Below are positions 46,557 through 60,314 of a stretch of DNA of 64,000 bases, piece after piece. The stretch is from Sordaria brevicollis. Taxonomy: Eukaryota > Ascomycota > Sordariomycetes > Sordariales > Sordariaceae. Position numbers and translations under genes: made by a program. The stretch spans positions 1,798,001-1,862,000 of the forward strand of contig JAUTDP010000011.1 of NCBI GenBank assembly GCA_033439795.1, read 5' to 3'. A model generated the notes under the pieces. That model was given only the letters and a program-made list of their open reading frames with translations. It did not search any database and was not told the DNA's origin. How positions within the stretch are numbered: the stretch's first letter is position 1; each line of letters begins with the position of its first letter.

Positions 46557-49500
46557 ATACTAATAATAAACGAACAATTTCCGCTAAAAAAGCGTTAATA
46601 CGCTACCCCCTAACCAATTTTACAACTTTAAATTCGAATTTAAACCTAACGCTATATTACCCGCTTCCCGTAATCGTATTTTCAATTTAAAAAAACTCAA
46701 CGTTATTAAAAAATAAATTAACAATAATTTAAAAAAGAAATTCATCCGGCCATTATAATTAAAAGCTTCCGCTCCTATATTCTTAATTAAAAAACTAGGA
46801 AGAGGAATCTACGTCTATATTAATTACCGAAATATTAATAACGTTACCCTTAAATCCCACTACCTACTCCCGCTTATTAAAAAAATATTCGACGCTATTT
46901 ATTACACTAAAATTTTCACTAAATTAAATATTATTATTACCTTCAACCGGATTTATATTAAAAAAGGTTATAAATAGCTAATTATATTTATAATAAAATT
47001 TAAGCTATTCGAATCCTTAATTATACCTTTTAGCCTCTAAAGCGCCCCTAACGCCTTTTAAAATTATATTAATAATATTTTATATAATATTCTTAATATT
47101 TACGCGACCGCTTATTTCAATAATATCCTTATATATTCTAATAACGAAAAGGACTACGAATAATATATTAACGACGTCCTCGAACGCTTAATTAAAGCCG
47201 GTTTGAACGTAAATATCGATAAATATAAATTCTATACGAAACGTACGAAATACCTCGGCCTAATTATTATACTAAACGGCATTAAAATAGATTTAAATAA
47301 AGTTAAAGCTATATTTAATTAAACGCCCCTTTAATTTAAAAAATCGCTCTAATAATTCCTCGGCTTCGCAAACTTCTACCAACATTTTATTAAAGTATTT
47401 TCGACAATAATATCCTTATTATATAAATTAATAAAGAAAGACGTACTATAATTATAGTCCGACCGCTACTAATCCGTTTTTAATACGTTAAAGAAGGCCT
47501 TCGCAATTAAACCTATATTAAAAATTTACAATTAAATTAAAAAAACCGTAATCGAAATAAATATATCCAATTAGGTAATAAAAAATATATTTTTATAATA
47601 TAATAACGACGGAATATTATACCCAATCGCTTACTTTTCAACAAAATATATAACCTAAGAATATAATTATAACGTTTATAATAAAGAATTCTTAATTATT
47701 ATTAAAGCGTTAAAAGAATAGTAATCCGAATTTAAAGGAATATAATAATTATTCGATATTCTAACAAATTATAAAAATTTAAAGACCTTTATAATTAATA
47801 AATAATTTATATAATAATATATACGCTAATCGTAATTTTTATTACATTTTAACTTTTAAATTCAATATACCCTAAAATCGAAGAATTTACGCCCTAATAC
47901 TTTTAATAGGAAATTTAATAATATCCTTACAAATATTAAAAACGAACGCTTTACCGCTTATTAACGTACCTTTCTCTAACTTTTATAATTTGCAAACGGC
48001 TACCTCGACGAAAAAGACCCAGCTTTTTATTATTCCTTTTCTTTAATAAACGATTATAAAAATAAATCGATCGACGATATTATCTTAAATAATTATAAAA
48101 ATTCCATATTCCTTTAAAAAGCGGTTTCCGCCCTAAATGACCTAAATAACCGTAATTAATTAATTTTAATTCGCAAAATCCTTTACAAAGCTTTTAACGA
48201 ATATTAAATTACTTTTAATAATATTATTAAATAACGCGACTATATAATAATCGACCTTTACAATAAAGAATTCTAATTCTAATTAATTAATTACCAATAT
48301 AATTCGCTTAACGCAAACTACCTTAATTATAACGTTACTTACAAACTCCTATTTTAAGAATTTTATTAGAAGGGTATAACCAATAATATATATATATTCT
48401 ATAAAACCTACCTACCTTATATAAAGATTAAATTCCTTAAATATAATTCTATTAACCTCTTTAAAACCCTACCCGTCGTATTAATTCCCTAAATCCGTAT
48501 TTTTATCGATTATATTACTCTACTCCCCGGCAATTTTTACTTTAATTAAAAATTTAAATATATTTATATTATCGTTAATTAATTACTAAAAATATAATAC
48601 TTTATACCAATAATTATACTATTGGTAAAAGAATTAACCGAATATTTTATCGACTGTATTTATTACCTTTATAACCTTCCAAACTCTATCCTCTTAGATA
48701 AAAATATTCAATTTATATTATAATTTTAATCTTCCTTATATTAACGTTTAAATATTAAATATACCTTAACCTCCACCTTTTACCCTTAAACGAACGCTTA
48801 AACCGAATATATTAACGCGGAAATAAAATAATACCTCCAATTATATATTAATTAAATATAAATTAATTAGGCTAAATAACTTCCCTTCGCAAAATTCGCT
48901 AATAATAATGTAATATCCTCGTTAATAAACCTATTACCTTTCTTCGCCAATTATAATTACCACCCCCATATAAATACCGAACTTTATAACCCCCCACCAC
49001 TAATACTATTATTTATATAATTAAAGGAATATTATAAAATTAATAAATTCGCCGACTACTTTTATAAAATTTAGGATTTTCTAATTTAATAGATTAAATA
49101 TAATTAAAACCGGTACGAAGAGAATATTAATAAAAAGCGGATCGATTTAATAAAATATAAAAAAAGGGATACCGTCCTACTTAATACGTCTAATTTAATT
49201 AGCAACCACTTATACGCTAAACTTTCCCCCTATTAAAAAGGATTATTTAAAATTTTAAAAACGGATTTATATACCATTAAACTATAATTACCTAATAATA
49301 TAAAATACTCGCTAATTTTCTATATTTCAATAATCTAACGTTAAACCGGCTAAAATCTCCCCGGCCAAATCGTTAATTCCAACGTCCGTACTAACGAAAA
49401 TAGAATTATAATTTATACTAATGATTATAAGGAATATATTAAATAAAAATTCGATAAATTATTAAATATTAAGTAAAAAGGAAAAAACTATTACTAATAT

Positions 49501-49884
49501 TATTTAATTAAATAGAAGGGTAATTATAACCCTACTTAAGAAAAGGTCGATAACGTTATCGATTATAAAGTATATTTTTAAAAATTTTATTATAACCACC
49601 CCGATAAATTAATACTACCTTGCGTTAAAGAGTTTTTCGACCGCTTCGAATAAAAAGGAAAATATTTAATAATAAACCCCGCTATTCGTAACGAATAATT
49701 TAACGCCAATACCGAACCCCGCGCTTTATACTACCGTTCCGCCCGCTTAACGTAACGATTCGCTATTTTTAAAACGGAATTATTATTAACCGAGAAGGAG
49801 GTAAAAAAAGGATTTATAGAAGTAATAACGAGGATTATACGATTTTTAATAAATAAATAATTTAGAATACGGCTAATATTACGG
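46557..49884 (+). pseudogene. pol of Gypsy-2, second part (RT, RNase H, integrase, chromodomain)
   Basis: It resumes after LINE-H. The RT box is Y-F-N-N at 47107 onward (Y-F-D-N in Gypsy-1). Upstream is T-K-L-N-I-I-I-T-F-N-R near 46918-46950, and F-N-L-stop-S-A-P near 47030. RNase H is at about 47510-47860. The integrase, about 48290-48990, includes I-S/F-I-D-Y-I and S/L-D near 48700. The chromodomain is at about 49425-49620. LINE-I interrupts just after the chromodomain region, at the 13-bp target 49872-49884, so it affects only the 3' end of the element. Confidence 0.87.
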
Positions 49885-49992
49885 CAAAAAACTGCTTTGG
49901 AACCGGAAACGCCGATTTCTGGTCGAGGAGCGCTCTAAAACGAAAACCGATAACGGGAATCGACTCAAAAGGGTCTTTTACGTCCCTTATAA

Positions 49993-51659
49993 TATCCCGC
50001 AATAAATATAGCGACGACGATATATTATTACTATTAATAGCGATTAATAACGGTAATTATAAATTCGAAAATAGCGTTTACAACCCGCTTATAGGATTTT
50101 TAATTTATAACGACCTTAATATAGTACGCGCTACGAAGATTTCGGAAAAAACGTAGGAGGACGATAAAATTATAAAGAAATTTATTACTAAAGCGAATAA
50201 ATTTTCGGATTATAACGCCGTTTCGTTCGAAAACTATAATTAAATTCGTAAATTATTTAATAAATATACAAAAATCCTTACGAAGAAAAATAAAATAATA
50301 CGCCCCGAAGTTAATAAAATTAATAACGATTAGATTATTATTAAGAAGGATTTTAACAATTTAAAGAAAATAATCCTATAAGAATTATAGAAGAATATTA
50401 AAGAAGCGCCGAAAATATAAGCCGGAATTATAAAGAACGTTCTTCCTAAAATTAAATTTATCCCCTAATATATTATAATTACTACCCCCCCCCTAAAAAT
50501 ACTCCTTATTAATTATAATTATACTCTTTTTATTCGAAGTACTATAATCGATATTTAATATTCGAAATAGACGAATAAAGAAATTAAAATTTAAATTGAA
50601 AAAATACTTCGCAATTTAAAAATTAATACCCTTAGTATTATATAAACCGCTATAAAATTATTTATAACCGGAAATTATAAAATTATATTCGATAATACTA
50701 TATACGAATAATATTAGTAATATTAAATTTAAATTAAGAAAATTTTTAACGAAAAAGCGTTCGTATCTTTAAATATTATTATATTAATCGTTAAAGGGTT
50801 CCTTTAAGCAAATATCGCCGAATATATAAAAATGGAGGATATTATTTATAAAATATAATAAACGAACCCAACCGCCTCTATTATTAAAATACGCCCGTAA
50901 AAGAAGAAAATTAGTAAGGATAAAGGACTTTTTATAATAGAGGTTATAATTATAAAAATAGCTAAAATTCTCTATAAAGGATTTTTCCTTTAAGAAAACG
51001 GTATATATATTTATAAACCGTTTATTTCTTTAGTTAATATTTAATAATATTTTATTTATTAGGGCGTAAAATATTTAAGGAAATTCTATTATAATATTAA
51101 CGTTTATAAATATTACGGTAAAAATAAATATAATAGGGACCGCTTTAAAAAAGCGAATTACCTATTTAACGAAAATAAATTATTAATTTTTTACGCTCCG
51201 TATAGAAAGTACGGGTATTATACTTTCGAAAAAAAAGTATACCCTATTTTTAAAAAAATTATTACAAAAGCTATTATAAAGTATACCGAGAGGCTATATT
51301 TATTTATATATTAAAAGGATCCCGAAAAAAATATTATATTAAAACCGGCGGCGGTAATAAACGATAAAGATATCGATTTTTTTAACGCTCTCCTTACCGT
51401 CCGTATTATAATTATTCGTAAAAGGGAATTTAAAAGCGGAAATAGAAGTTATACCCGTAAACGGATTAACGGGCCCTTTATTAAACCGAAATTAATAATT
51501 AAAAGCCCGATAAACGTATTTACAAATTTTTAAAATTCGGGTACTTAGAACGGAATTAATTTAATCGCTACTATTAAACTAATTATTTAAAAGGAAAAAA
51601 TTCTTATTCCTATTCCGTTTATAGGGTTAAAAAATATTCCTTTATAAAATAATTAATAA
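49993..51659 (+). pseudogene. ORF1 of LINE-I
   Basis: Start codon ATA, followed by S-R-N-K-Y-S-D-D-D-I. The C-run is 9 (50485-50493), followed by CTAA from a mutated CCGA. Zinc-knuckle-like Tyr spacing near 51110-51250. Same length and layout as the other copies. Stops throughout. Confidence 0.72.
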
Positions 51660-51668
51660 TTTAATTAA

Positions 51669-54600
51669 AAATATTCTATTAAAATATAAGGAAATTATAC
51701 GAAAGAAGGAAGTTATTATTCGAATAGGAAGAGATTTATAATATCGTAGCGATTTAAAAATTAAATAAGAATTTAAACGAAAATATTTATCGTTTATAGG
51801 GTAATAAATATATTAAAGTAAATTATTTAGAAAAAGGGAGGGCGGTTATTTATATAAATAAGAAATAAAACTTTAAAGACTTAAATTTCCATATTAAAAG
51901 AGATTAGGCCTTTATAACGTTTAAAAATTTAAAGGAATTATTAATTATTTATTCGATTTATTCTTTTATTAAAACGTATAGAATACCGGAATACGAATAG
52001 GGGTTTCCCCTCTTCGAATTCCTCGAGGAAAAACCCCCGGTAAAATATTAAATCGTAACCGTCGGGGATTTTAACTTCTATTATCCCAATTAGGATTTAG
52101 AGAATAAAATTAGCCCAAAAGCCGAAAAATTCCTTATATAGGTATAATAATAATATATATAATTCATTACCCTTAAAAGGGAGCCGACCTATATAAATAA
52201 TATAATATAAAAAGAGAGAAATAGAATAATTAATTACGTATAAATAATATTAAAAGTCGAAATTAAATATTAAAGGGCGTAATAATACGAATAAATTAAT
52301 TCGGATTATTATCCTTAGGAAATTTAAGTTTATATTAAAGGAAAGGTTAAGAAAGTAAAAATAGAAGAAAATTATAATTAAAATTTAATAAATATAGAAA
52401 AGGTACGAAAAGCGGCGTTATAATAAATTTCGGTCCTAGCGAAGATTAATACGAAGGAGGAATTAGAATTTATATTTAATAAATTCGATAAAGAATTTAT
52501 AAATATAATAGAAGAATTTATCCTATATTAAAAAAAAAGTCGAAGGAGAAGAGCGAAATAATAGACGTTAAAATATAAAATAGCGATAAAAAATATAAAG
52601 CGGAAATAGTAGAAATAATATAAAGAAAGGATATTTTCGAATTGGGTAAAATTCGTAAAAATATTAATAAAGAAAAGAAGGATTAATACGAAAATTTAAT
52701 AAACGATATAGCGAAAAGGTATTAAAAAGGTATTAAAAAATTTAAATAAATTTTAAATTTTCGAAAAATAAGCCTATACCCAAAATTATTTATTAATAAA
52801 CCCGCCCAAATTCCTAATTTTTAAATAATATAAAGGAGTAGAAGAAATTGAAGATTATAATAATAAAGCGAGTATTTTCGCCGAACGTTTTTTCCCGAAA
52901 GTAAATATCCTTATAAATTATTTATTCGATTAAACCCTTTTATTAAATATTAGCGATTTATTATTTATTAACGAATTAATTACCGAAGAAGATATTTAAG
53001 AGATTTTATTTTAAATAATTCCGAATAAAATATTAAATATCGATTAATATTCGAATAAATTTTTAAAAATTTATAAGGAATTATTCTAAAAAATTATAAT
53101 TACTTTTATAGTTACGAATTTTCGTTTTAAATACTTTTTATAACGGTTTAAAAACGCGAAAATAATCGTTCTTAAAAAATTAGGAAAAACCGCCGTATAA
53201 TAAAAATTAACCGGCGTATAGAAATTAATTTTATTATTAAATAATGTTAGGAAAATTTTTAAAGCGTTTATTATTAAAAGATTTATTTAAATTATAAAAG
53301 AATTTAACTTCCTATTAAAGGGTTAAATAGGTAATTGGGTAGGCCGTTCGACCGAATTTACTATCTGTATTATTACGAATATTATATATACGGCTTAAAA
53401 ATTCGGAGCCGTTACGTTACTAATACTCTTTAATTTTAAAAGCGTATTCGATAAAATTAATTATAGGTAATTATTATATACCTTATAGGAAATACAATTT
53501 TTATAATAAATTTTCGAATAAATAGCGAATTTCGTTAATAGATAAAGAGGTTCCCTCTTCTTTAACGACGAAATATCCGCTCCCTATACTATAAAAGCCG
53601 GAATACTTTAAGGCTTTCCCCTTTCTTTAATTCTTTTTATCCTCTTTATTATTTTATTATATTATAAATTAATTATAATTAAAAATATAATTATAATCGG
53701 CTTCGCCGACGATATTAATATTATCGTTATAATAAAGATTATTAAAGAGAATTATAAAATACTTTAAGCGGTATAGGAAATTTATTCTAAATAAGTAAAG
53801 GAGAAAAATATAGAATTCGAAGCGAATAAAATAGAATTAATATATTTTACGCGGACGAGGGTATTAAAAACGGAAATTCTTTAATTTAAGGATATTATAT
53901 TTCGACCGACGGAATTAATAAAATTCTTAAGCGTTTAATTAAATTATAAATTCAATTATCGAATTTATATAAAAGTTATTAAAAAAAAAATAAAGATTTA
54001 AACGAATATATTAATTTAATTAATTATAAAAATTTAAGGTTATTCCTTCATTCGTACGAGGGAAATTTATATTAAATATATTCAAAGTATAATTATATAT
54101 AAAGCCTCAATTTTCTACTAACTAATAAAAATATACGGTAAACCCCGAAGGATAATAATCGGATTAACTAAATATTAAATTAAATATTTAAAAGTCGTTA
54201 TTAAAGCGTATAAAATTACGCTAATATAGAATTTTAAAATAGAAATTTTTTACCCGTTATTCGACTTCTACTTTAATAAACGGGTAAAAGCTTTCGAAGA
54301 AAAATTCGCCTATATAAATTAAATTAAATTCGTCCGAAGAATAATAATTTAAATAATTAATTATATTTAAATAAAACGAATAAAAAGTTAATTATTTATT
54401 AATAGACCGGAAAGTAGTACCGTTAAAATTAAATAAGTAGAAAAATAAATACCGACGGAAAATTTTATAACGATTATAATAGGACCGCCCCTAATAATAA
54501 ATATACCCACTCAATTATTATAACCACTAAAACCTTTAACCTTCGATTAAAAAATATAATTAAAAGATATTATAAAAAGAAAATAGGTATTACACTATAA

Positions 54601-55034
54601 TTATTAATTAATAATAATAGTAATTAAATTAAATCGGCGGTATAAATTTACGATTATTAATTTCGACCCGAAGTTTAGCGATATTACGATAAAACGGTAT
54701 ATAATCGGTTAAAAAAAGAAGAAGCGGAAGAGAACTTAACCTTCGGAGGATAATAAAGATTATTATTTATTAACGAAAACGAAGAATTCCTTCCTCGTTT
54801 AAACGAAAACGGAGGTAATCGGCTTTAAGGCCTTCCTTTTTTAAAAGAGAATCCCCGATATTAATACCCCTATTTATTTATATAAATTAGGATAAAAAAC
54901 GTTCTATTATATTATATTCGAATATCTCCGGATAGTAAATATATAATTCGTAATAACTAATTACCTATAAACGTAAGAATAATTCTAAATTTATTTAAAC
55001 GATAGAATTAAAGCCGAAAAAATCCTATTATAAA
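51669..55034 (+). pseudogene. ORF2 of LINE-I: endonuclease and reverse transcriptase (FADD retained)
   Basis: The endonuclease box at 52069-52110 reads V-G-D-F-N-F-Y-Y-P-N-stop-D-L-E-N-K. Motif A near 53433 reads F-K-S-V-F-D-K-I-N-Y-R with the aspartate kept. Motif B is near 53600 (G-I-L-stop-G-F-P). Motif C at 53699-53719 is G-F-A-D-D-I-N, intact. Retention of FADD here, in LINE-B and in LINE-F is explained by CpG/CpC context (no CpA), not by function. The C-terminal RT region (about 53950-54400) shows the usual fungal LINE pattern around V-K-A-F-E-E-K. Confidence 0.82.
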
Positions 55035-55173
55035 TACTTCAATTAGGATAATTAAATAAATACCGCTTAATAATCGAATTAAAAGAGGAGTAGCGAGACG
55101 AATTCGTTCGCTATTTTTAATTTTCTTTTTTTCCTTTTCTTTTACTTTTATTTATTAATATATTAGAACGAGG

Positions 55174-56354
55174 ATAAAGGAGGATTTCTATTTAATTGAG
55201 AATTTATCGGATTACGAAGGCGACGATTTATTTAATTATTATTTCTTTTTACGATTAATTAAAACCTTTAATATTTTATTATTATTAGTAAATAAATAAT
55301 TTTATTTATTAAATTAATAAATATATTAACGTATAATATTAATTACGAATTAACGTTAAACGAATTAATTATTATTAATAGGAATAAAATTAGTAGGACG
55401 AATAATTAGCGAATTAATTTTTATTAAAAAATTATTATAAGAAGGTATACGAATACTACTATTATTCGGGAGAATTCTACCGCTATTATTATAAAGTAAA
55501 TTACTACTACCGCTACGGGGCAAATTACTATTACTATTATAGGGGATACTATTTAAAGGAATATAATTACCGATTAAACTATCCTTATTAAAAAGGAAGA
55601 ATTCGCAATAGCTTTTTTAGAAGTAATTATTAATTAATTACTTTCTATAGTAAATAAATTACTTTAGGGTATTAGTAAAACTGTTATTAATAAGGCGAAA
55701 GCGAATCGCGCTAATAAATTCCTTAATAATAATATAAAGGCGGATAAAATAGTCGCGGAATTCGCTACTAATTAGGTTTTTATTAATAACTTTCTTTTAA
55801 AAAATATTACGGAAATTATAAAAGCCGCGAAGTATATCGATTATATAACGCAAAATTATTAAAATATATTAAATAACCTAATTAAATTTATTTAAAAACG
55901 AATTAAAATAGGAAATATTAATAATATAAAAGATAGTAATTTATTTAAGTAATTAAAGATATAATAAATCGATTTAATAACGGCTTTTATATAAATATTA
56001 TACCCGGGACGGCCGGGAAGGAAAAAAAGGCTTTAATTAATTAAAGGGTATAAGTAAAATATAGGGGAATATAGATACAACTTCGGAAAAATTAATATAA
56101 AAATAAAATATAACGGAGGGAAAATTTACCTTTTCTCTAATATATAAAAGAATTTATTATTAATAAAGCGTTTAATAATATATTCGAAATTAATTTTAAT
56201 ATTAATATTAATTATATTAAATATAAAGGTTAACGAAGAAGGGTAAAAGGGAGACGAATTCTCGCTTTTATTTTCGTCGGAAGTTTTTATTATTTTACGG
56301 AATATTTTAGCGTATTTTTAACGGAGAATAGCTATTTCGAATTAATTATTATTA
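55174..56354 (+). pseudogene. Unassigned 3' frame (ORF3-like) of LINE-I
   Basis: Pyrimidine tract at about 55115-55150. Three 24-base tandem units at 55470-55541 (8-residue repeats) correspond to the units at 24754-24825 in element X. Then F-A-I/stop-A-F-like sequence and K-A-A-K-Y-I-D-Y-I-T near 55820, ending in a basic segment near 56230. Unknown function. Confidence 0.5.
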
Positions 56355-56946
56355 TTAAAGGAAGAAAAAATTTAAAAAGATTTAGAGGGATAAAGGGTTT
56401 TTATATTTAAAGGAAGAAAGTTTTTACGCTAATATAAATTATAGTAGAAATATAGCCGTAATAAAGGAAAAAGAGGATAGAAAGAATAAAAGAAGGTTTA
56501 ATAATTAGGAAATTTAAAAATAATTAAAAGGGTAAATGGGTAAAGGAATAAAAAACGGAAAGCGGTAATAAATAAGGGACAAGACAACGGATTAAAAAGG
56601 CGGAACGGTTTAATATTTTAATATAATAGTAAATAAAAGGGATAAGATAAATATTAATCGCATTAGCGGTGGGTATATACTACGATTATAGAACGCTGAA
56701 GAAGCGGCGCGGATAAGTCCGCGCTGAGAAATATAGCCGGGGTTTTTATCCGGGGCATTTAACGCCTATGGTTTTATCCTACGGGGAATCGGAAATAGAC
56801 CCTATACTATATTGGCGCTATAGATTTAGCTAGGGAATAAGAATCTTACTTAGTTAATATTACGGATAGAAGTATTTAATAAATTAATAAAGGATTTTAA
56901 ATTATAATTATACGTATATATAAATTTTTTCAATTCTACGAACTTC

Positions 56947-56960
56947 TTTTAAAGGGGGAT
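56947..56960 (+). other. Polypurine tract of Gypsy-2
   Basis: TTTTAAAGGGGGAT directly before the 3' LTR, identical to Gypsy-1. Confidence 0.8.
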
Positions 56961-56962
56961 AA

Positions 56963-57248
56963 TATTATAGGATTATACCTATATTATACCTAATATATAT
57001 ACTAACTACCTATATAAGTGCTTAGATCCCTAACGACTATTCCCGATTATAATACGTAAACTATAGTTCAATATAATCCAAATCTAGTTACTTATAATTA
57101 CGTATAATATTACGTAGGTGCGTACGGACTAGGGTATGGGCTCGCGCCTATATATCTAGTCCTCTATACATACTTCTCCCTTCCCTTCTTTCGTACAATA
57201 ACACATATCTCATCATATACCTAACGGTGCCAACGCTGTCCCTTAATA
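56963..57248 (+). repeat. 3' LTR of Gypsy-2 (286 bp)
   Basis: Gapless match to 35600-35885. The inner (left) half is RIPed. The outer (right) half keeps CpA sites, for example ACACATATCTCATCATATACC and the final GGTGCCAACGCTGTCCC. TAAAA follows at 57249-57253. Confidence 0.95.
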
Positions 57249-57253
57249 TAAAA

Positions 57254-60175
57254 TTAACTTAGGAGTTAAGAAATTTTTTATATAAATACGATAGTAGTAT
57301 ATATAATTCGTTATTTTTAGAAGGGAATTAATTTATATAAGTAATATAATATAGGAAAAAAGAAATAGGATAATTAATTATATATAAATAATATTAGGAA
57401 TCGAGACCGAATATTAAGGGGCGTAACGGTATAAATAAATTAGTTTAGATTATTATTTTTAGGAAATTTAGGTCTATATTAGAGGAAAAATTAGGAAAGT
57501 AGAAGTGGAGGAAAATTATAATTAGAATTTAATAAATATAGAAAAGGTGCGAAAGGCGGCGTTATAATAGATTTCGGTCCTAACGAAAATTAATACGAAA
57601 GAGGAATTAGAATTTATATTCGATAAATTCGATAAAGAATTTATAAATATAATAAAGGAATTCGTCTTATATTAGAAGAAAGGTCGAAGGAGAAAAATAA
57701 AATAATAAATATTAGAATATAAAATAATAACGAAAGATACGAAACGGAAATAGTAAAAGTAATATAAGGAAAGGATATCCTTAAATTAAATAAAATTTAT
57801 AGAAATATCGATAAAGAAAAGAAATATTAACGCGAAAATTTAATAAGCGATATAGTAAAAAGGCGTCGAAAGGGCGTCGAAGAATTTAAACGAATTTTAA
57901 ACCTTCGAAAGATAGGTTTATATTCGAAATTATTTATTAATAAATTTATTTAAATTTTTAGTTTTTAAATAATACGAAGGAATAGAAGAAATTGAAGATT
58001 ATAGTAATAAAATAAGTATTTTCGTTAAGCGTTTCTTCTTAAAAGTAAATATCCTTATAAATTATTTATTTAATTAGACCCTTCCTTTAAATATTAGCGA
58101 TTTATTATTTATTAACGAATTAATTACCGAGGAAGATATTTAAGAGGTTTTATTTCGGATAATTTTAAATAAGGTATTAGGCGTCGATTAGTACTTAAAT
58201 AAATTTTTAAAGATTTGTAGGGAATTATTCCAAAAAATTATAACCGCTTTCGCAATTACGAATTTTCGTTTTAAGTATTTTTTATAATAATTTAAGAATA
58301 CGAAAGTAATCGTTTTTAAAAAGTTAAGAAAAACCACCGTATAATAAAAATTGGCCGGTATATAGAAGTTAATTTTATTATTAAATAACGTTAGGAAAAT
58401 TTTTAAAGCGTTTATTATTAAAAGATTTATTTAAATTATAGAAGAATTTAACCTTTTATTAGAAGGTTAAATAGGTAATTAGGTAAGCCGTTCGACCGAA
58501 TTTACTATTTATATCGTTATAAATATTATATATATAGTTTAAAAATTCGGAACCGTTATATTACTAATATTCTTTAATTTTAAAAGTGTATTCGATAGAG
58601 TTAATTATAGGTAGCTATTATATATCTTATAGGAAATGCGATTTTTACGATAGATTTTTAAATGGGTAATAAATTTCGTTAATAGACGAAGAGGTTCCTT
58701 TTTTTTCGATAATAAAATATCCGCTCCCTATATTATAGAAGTCGGAATACTTTAAAACTCTTTTTTCTTTTTAATTTTTTTTATTTTTTTTATTATTTTA
58801 TTATATTATAAGTTAATTACAATTAAAAATACAATTACGGTCGGCTTCGCCGACGATATTAACGTTATTATTATAACGAAGATTATTAAAAAGAATTATA
58901 GGATATTTTAAATAATATAAGAAATTTACTCTAAGTGGGTAAAGGAGAGAAATATAGAATTCGAAGCGAATAAAACGGAATTAATATATTTTATACGGAC
59001 GAGGATATTAAGAATAGAGATTTTTTAATTCGGGGATATTATATTTCGACCGATAAAATTACTAAAATTTTTAAGCGTTTAATTAAATTATAAATTTAAT
59101 TATCGAATTTACGCGGAAATTATTAAAAAAAAAATAAAGATTTAAACGAATATATTAATTTGGTTAATTATAAAAATTTGGGGTTATTCCTTCGTTCGTA
59201 TAAAGGAGATTTATATTAAATATATTTAAAATATAATTATATATAGAGTTTTAGCTTTTTATTAGCCGATAGAAATATATAGCAAATTTCGAAGGATAAT
59301 AATTGGATTAATTAAATATTAAATTAAATATTTGAGAATCGTTATTAAGGCGTATAAGGCTATGCTAGTACGGAATTTTAAAATAGAAATTTTTTACCCG
59401 CTATTTAATTTTTATTTTAATAAACGGGTAAGGGTTTTCGAAAAGAGATTCGCCTATACGGATTAAATTAAATTCGTCCGAAGAATAGTAGTTTAGGTAA
59501 TTAATTATATTTAAATAAAACAAATAAGAAGTCGATTATTTATTAATAGACCGGAAAATAATATTATTAAAATTAAATAAGCGGAGGAATAAATATCGAT
59601 AAAGAATTTTATAGCGATTATAATAAGATTACCCCTAGTAACGGGTATATTTATTTAATTATTATAACCGTTAGAATTTTTAACCCTCGATCGAAAAGTA
59701 TAATTGGAGGACGCTATAAAGAGAAAGTAAATATTACGTTATAATTATTAATTAATAATAACGGTAATTAAATTAAATTGGTAGTATAAATTTATAATTA
59801 TTAATTTCGATCCGAAGTTTAATAATATTATAATAAAACGGTATATAATTAATTAGAAAAAGAAGAAGCGGAAAAGAATTTAATTTTCGAAGGACGATAA
59901 GGATTATTATTTATTAATAAAAGTAAAGAGTTCCTTCCTCGTTTAAATAAGAATGGAGGTGATTAGCCTTAAGGCTTTCCTTTTCTAAAGGAGAATTTCC
60001 GATATTAATACTTTTATTTATTCGTATAGATTAAAATAGGAGACGTTCTATTATATTATATTCGAATATTTCCGGATAATAAATATATAATTTGTAATAA
60101 CCGATTGGCCGTAAACGTAGGAATAATTCTAAATTTATTTGGACGATAGAATTAAAGCCGAAAGAATTTTATTAT
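57254..60175 (+). pseudogene. ORF2 of LINE-F, reverse transcriptase part (FADD retained)
   Basis: Motif A at 58576 onward reads F-N-F-K-S-V-F-D-R-V-N-Y. Motif B is near 58745 (G-I-L-stop-N-S-F). Motif C at 58843-58860 is G-F-A-D-D-I, both aspartates kept. This is the best-preserved palm domain among the copies, along with LINE-I. The upstream linker between endonuclease and RT is low in recognisable motifs. The C-terminal region is near 59200-59500. Confidence 0.82.
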
Positions 60176-60314
60176 AAATATTTCGGCTAAAACGATTAAA
60201 TAAATACCGTTTAATAATCGAATTAAAAGAGGAGCGGCGAAATAAATTCGTTCGTTATTTTTAATTTTTTTTTTTTCCTTTTCTTTTATTTTTATTTATT
60301 AATATATTAGAACG

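Larger units (their letters stand above)
49885..56852 (+). mobile_element. LINE-I, full-length, nested near the 3' end of Gypsy-2
   Basis: 6,968 bp with a 13-bp target duplication (GCTAATATTACGG 49872-49884, GTTAATATTACGG 56853-56865). The empty site is in Gypsy-1 near 15965-15980. The first 40 bases are little mutated: the Trp codon TGG in the 5' region is intact where other copies have TAG/TAA. Tail CTTACTTA. ORF1 49993-51659, ORF2 51669-55034, ORF3-like 55174-56354. Confidence 0.95.
35600..57248 (+). mobile_element. Gypsy-2, full-length Ty3/gypsy chromovirus holding two LINEs
   Basis: The element is 21,649 bp in total. Subtracting LINE-H with its target copy (6,989) and LINE-I with its target copy (6,981) gives 7,679 bp, identical to Gypsy-1. 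LTRs are 286 bp and target duplications are TAAAA (35595-35599, 57249-57253). The empty site in LINE-D and H has a single TAAAA after the GDFN box. Gene order is the same as Gypsy-1. The first 110 bp of its 5' LTR are the least mutated LTR sequence in the window. Confidence 0.95.

Noticed and set aside
54400..54900. RNase H domain in LINE ORF2 downstream of the RT
   Set aside because: Many Tad-type LINEs have one, but I could not find the Asp-Gly-Ser start or other RNase H landmarks in any copy, so I did not annotate it.
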